A stretch of 64,000 nt of DNA from Palaeococcus pacificus DY20341 (GTDB taxonomy: Archaea > Methanobacteriota_B > Thermococci > Thermococcales > Thermococcaceae). Under the pieces are notes generated by a model. That model did not search any database. It worked only from the letters and a program-made list of their open reading frames with translations, and was not told the origin of the DNA. Position numbers and translations under genes: made by a program. Of the stretch, positions 61,767 through 64,000 are shown one piece after another. The stretch lies in the NCBI RefSeq assembly GCF_000725425.1, contig NZ_CP006019.1, forward strand, positions 496,001 through 560,000. The letters are read 5' to 3'. Numbering within the stretch: position 1 is the first letter of the stretch; each line of letters opens with the position of its first letter.

Positions 61767-61842
61767 TTTCAATTGAGCTAGTCTCAGGGATGGATAGAAT
61801 TGAGCATATGAACGAGGATATACATCTACTGGGGTGATAAAA

Positions 61843-62946
61843 GTGAGATATGTTAAGCTTCCAAAAGAAAATATTTACGAATTCCTTGGTCGTTTGAAGG
61901 AATACGGGACACTTTACGCTCCCGTCAAAATTTCAGAAAAGTTTTATGACTTCAGGGAAGTCGATGACGTCAAAAAGGTTGAGTTCCATTACAACAGGAC
62001 TATAATGCCGCCAAAGAAGTTCTTCTTCCTTCCAAGGGAGAAGCTCTTTGAGTTCAGTATTTCAAAAGCAGAGTACAAAGAAACGATTGAAAACGTTGAG
62101 CCATTTGTACTCTTTGGACTTCACGCATGTGATATCTTTGGGCTGAAGATACTTGATACTGTCTATTTAGACGAATTCCCAGACAAGTACTACAAAGTAA
62201 GAAGGGAAAAGGGCATCATCATCGGAATTAGCTGTATGCCTGATGAATACTGTTTCTGTAACCTCAGAGAGACAGATTTTGCGGACGATGGGTTCGATCT
62301 CTTTTTACATGAGCTCCCAGATGGATGGCTCGTTAGAGTTGGCACCCCAATAGGCCACAGAATTGTGGATAAAAACATAAAGCTCTTTGAAGAAGTCACC
62401 ACTCAGGACGTCTGCAACTTTAGAGACCTTGAGAAGAAGAGAGCTGAGGCATTTAAGTATCATGAAGACTGGGGCAACCTTCGCTATCTGCTCGAGCTCG
62501 AAATGGAGCACCCAATATGGAATGAGCAGAGCGAGCTTTGTTTAGCCTGTGGTAACTGTAACACTACATGCCCAACTTGTAGATGTTACGAGGTTCAAGA
62601 CATTCCAAGCCTTGATGGCGATACAGGATATAGGGAGAGAAGATGGGATTCCTGTCAATTAAGAAGCCACGGCTTAGTTGCTGGAAACCACAACTTCAGG
62701 CCCACAAAGAAGGATCGCTTCATGAACCGCTACCTATGTAAGAACTCTTACAACGAGAAGCTCGGTATGAGCTTCTGTGTAGGATGTGGAAGGTGTACAT
62801 ACTTCTGCCCTGCTGGTATAAGCTTTGTTGAGAACTTGAGGAGAATAATGGGGATTGAAGATAAGAGCTGTCCCTCAGAGATTAGTGAGGAAATTCCAAA
62901 GAGGGGATTTGCTTACGCAAGTGATGTGAGAGGTGAGGACATATGA
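61843..62946 (+). CDS. hydB: Cytosolic NiFe hydrogenase (sulfhydrogenase) beta subunit
   Basis: 367 residues. Iron-sulfur subunit that relays electrons between the flavin subunit and the small hydrogenase subunit in the heterotetrameric (beta-gamma-delta-alpha) soluble enzyme of Thermococcales. Two C-terminal 4Fe-4S motifs: [14 protein letters not shown] and [13 protein letters not shown]-terminal half contains [25 protein letters not shown] and conserved HPIW. GTG at 61843 follows GGGGTGAT at 5 nt. A GTG at 61834 is within that site. First gene of a plus-strand operon sharing a regulatory region with the formate operon; overlaps hydG by 4 bp. Confidence 0.96.
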   Translation: MRYVKLPKENIYEFLGRLKEYGTLYAPVKISEKFYDFREVDDVKKVEFHYNRTIMPPKKFFFLPREKLFEFSISKAEYKETIENVEPFVLFGLHACDIFGLKILDTVYLDEFPDKYYKVRREKGIIIGISCMPDEYCFCNLRETDFADDGFDLFLHELPDGWLVRVGTPIGHRIVDKNIKLFEEVTTQDVCNFRDLEKKRAEAFKYHEDWGNLRYLLELEMEHPIWNEQSELCLACGNCNTTCPTCRCYEVQDIPSLDGDTGYRERRWDSCQLRSHGLVAGNHNFRPTKKDRFMNRYLCKNSYNEKLGMSFCVGCGRCTYFCPAGISFVENLRRIMGIEDKSCPSEISEEIPKRGFAYASDVRGEDI

Positions 62947-63794
62947 ACGACAACCCTTACGCATTAGAAAAAGCCAAAGTTTTGAAAGTTTACACTTTAA
63001 CAGAAACAGAAAAACTCTTCCTCTTTAGATTTGAAAACCCAGAGATAGCTGAGAGCTGGACATTTAAGCCCGGTCAATTCGTCCAATTAACAATCCCCGG
63101 TGTTGGAGAAGTACCAATTAGTATATGTTCTTCTCCAATGAGGAAGGGATTCTTTGAGCTCTGTATTAGAAGAATTGGAAGAGTAACTAATGTAGTTCAT
63201 AAACTAAAGCCAGGAGACACCGTCCTTGTTAGGGGGCCATATGGAAACGGTTTCCCAGTTGAGGAGTGGGAAGGCAAGGACTTACTCCTAATAGCAGCTG
63301 GTCTTGGAACAGCTCCCCTAAGAAGCGTATTCTTATACGCAGTGGACAACAGATGGAAGTTTGGAAACATCACATTCATCAACACCGCCCGTTATGGAAA
63401 GGACTTGCTCTTCTACAAGGAGCTTGAGGCTATGAAGGACTTAGCTGAGGCTGAGAACATAAAGATAATACAAAGCGTTACACGTGATAAGGAGTGGCCC
63501 GGAAGGAAGGGAAGACCTCAAAACTTCATAGTTGAGGCAAACACAAATCCAAAGAACACTATAGTGACAGTTTGTGGTCCACCAAGAATGTATAAGGCTG
63601 TATTTGAGTATCTCATCAACTATGGATACAGACCAGAGAACATCTTCGTTACACTAGAGAGAAAGATGAAGTGCGGTATTGGAAAGTGCGGGCACTGTAA
63701 CGTTGGAACAAGCACCTCATGGAAATACATATGTAAGGACGGACCTGTGTTTACATACTTCGACATAGTATCAACACCAGGGTTGTTGGACTGA
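62943..63794 (+). CDS. hydG: Cytosolic NiFe hydrogenase gamma subunit (FAD/NAD(P)H, 2Fe-2S)
   Basis: 283 residues, ferredoxin-NADP reductase-like. FAD-binding domain with [25 protein letters not shown] and [11 protein letters not shown](P)H-binding domain with [35 protein letters not shown]; and a C-terminal 2Fe-2S site [15 protein letters not shown] then YICKDGPVF. It accepts electrons from, or gives electrons to, NADP(H). ATG overlaps the hydB stop by 4 bp. Same arrangement as hydB-hydG-hydD-hydA of Pyrococcus. Confidence 0.96.
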   Translation: MNDNPYALEKAKVLKVYTLTETEKLFLFRFENPEIAESWTFKPGQFVQLTIPGVGEVPISICSSPMRKGFFELCIRRIGRVTNVVHKLKPGDTVLVRGPYGNGFPVEEWEGKDLLLIAAGLGTAPLRSVFLYAVDNRWKFGNITFINTARYGKDLLFYKELEAMKDLAEAENIKIIQSVTRDKEWPGRKGRPQNFIVEANTNPKNTIVTVCGPPRMYKAVFEYLINYGYRPENIFVTLERKMKCGIGKCGHCNVGTSTSWKYICKDGPVFTYFDIVSTPGLLD

Positions 63795-63804
63795 GGTGGT
63801 AGAA

Positions 63805-64000
63805 ATGGAGAACGGAAAAGTTAGAGTTGGATTTTACGCTCTCACATCATGCTATGGCTGTCAACTACAATTTGCCATGATGGATGAAATAATTCAGCTC
63901 CTCGATAAGGCTAACATTGAGTGCTGGTTCATGGTTGAACGCGATAGCGATGAGGATAGGGAAGTTGATATAGCGTTCATTGAGGGAAGCATTTCAACAG
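63805..64000 (+). CDS. hydD: Cytosolic NiFe hydrogenase delta (small) subunit, N-terminal part
   Basis: Runs off the window's right edge; only 65 residues are visible. The start [29 protein letters not shown] contains the CxxC that binds the proximal 4Fe-4S cluster of the NiFe small subunit, followed by [11 protein letters not shown], the conserved 'VDVAFVEGSI' segment. ATG at 63805 follows GAGGTGGTAG. Next in the operon after hydG; the NiFe large subunit (hydA) is expected outside the window. Confidence 0.95.
   Translation, partial: MENGKVRVGFYALTSCYGCQLQFAMMDEIIQLLDKANIECWFMVERDSDEDREVDIAFIEGSIST

Overview
The window is from a hyperthermophilic archaeon of the order Thermococcales, most likely a low-GC Thermococcus. 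The reasons are the archaeal information-processing genes (TFB, Gar1, LSm, S8e, L37e, L35Ae, Rli1/ABCE1, Hjc, Trm1, Trm5, Taw2), archaeal BRE/TATA promoters with GGTG/GGAGG ribosome sites, a tRNA gene with encoded CCA, C/D-box guide RNAs, and a Pyrococcus/Thermococcus-type cytosolic sulfhydrogenase operon at the right edge. Genes are dense, often overlap by 4 bp, and lie on both strands. I saw no insertion sequence, CRISPR array or prophage.

Layout. 1-5.5 kb: 3' end of GAPDH, glycyl-tRNA synthetase, tRNA-Glu(UUC), Trm5. 6.0-7.9 kb: a fluoride-response operon, with a crcB-type fluoride riboswitch, an alpha/alpha-toroid protein of unknown role, the CrcB/Fluc fluoride channel and a DUF190 protein. 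8-19 kb: CoA biosynthesis, an atypical aspartate racemase, cis-prenyltransferase, a gamma-carbonic-anhydrase-like protein, prolidase, Taw2, a HypE-like protein and SppA. 19-31 kb: ABC ATPase, LSm/L37e, NOG1-like GTPase, a lamin-tail pilin-like protein, MBL hydrolase with a guide RNA in its leader, agmatinase-type ureohydrolase, Gar1-TFB, MetRS, a Clp-fold membrane protease, and ArsR- and Lrp-type regulators. 31-43.9 kb: Rli1, RidA, JAMM protease, a membrane-tethered HTH regulator beside a secreted helical protein, Hjc, Sir2, HAD phosphatase and ASCH proteins. 43.9-44.4 kb: a protein-free interval with two clear C/D-box sRNAs. 45.9-55.9 kb: a cobalamin salvage and late-synthesis cluster (CbiZ, CobT, BtuF, CbiP, CobY, CobS, a PgpA/CobZ-type phosphatase, CbiB, CobD) in which cobD is broken by an 8-T tract.

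55.9-64 kb: a formate-hydrogen module. One operon on the minus strand encodes a formate channel, a Cys-type formate dehydrogenase, three ferredoxin-type subunits and a GltA-like FAD/NAD(P)H oxidoreductase. The divergent plus-strand operon encodes cytosolic NiFe hydrogenase (beta, gamma, start of delta). Both promoters carry the same CCTTAGGTT box exactly 20 nt upstream of an AGGCTTTT TATA region. The box resembles the SurR consensus, so formate oxidation and NADPH-linked hydrogen metabolism look jointly controlled.

The strongest candidates for new biology are the shared formate/hydrogenase promoter, the fluoride riboswitch with a possible Shine-Dalgarno-sequestering switch and an unexplained toroid protein, the cobD frameshift, the guide RNAs, and the membrane HTH regulator with its secreted partner.
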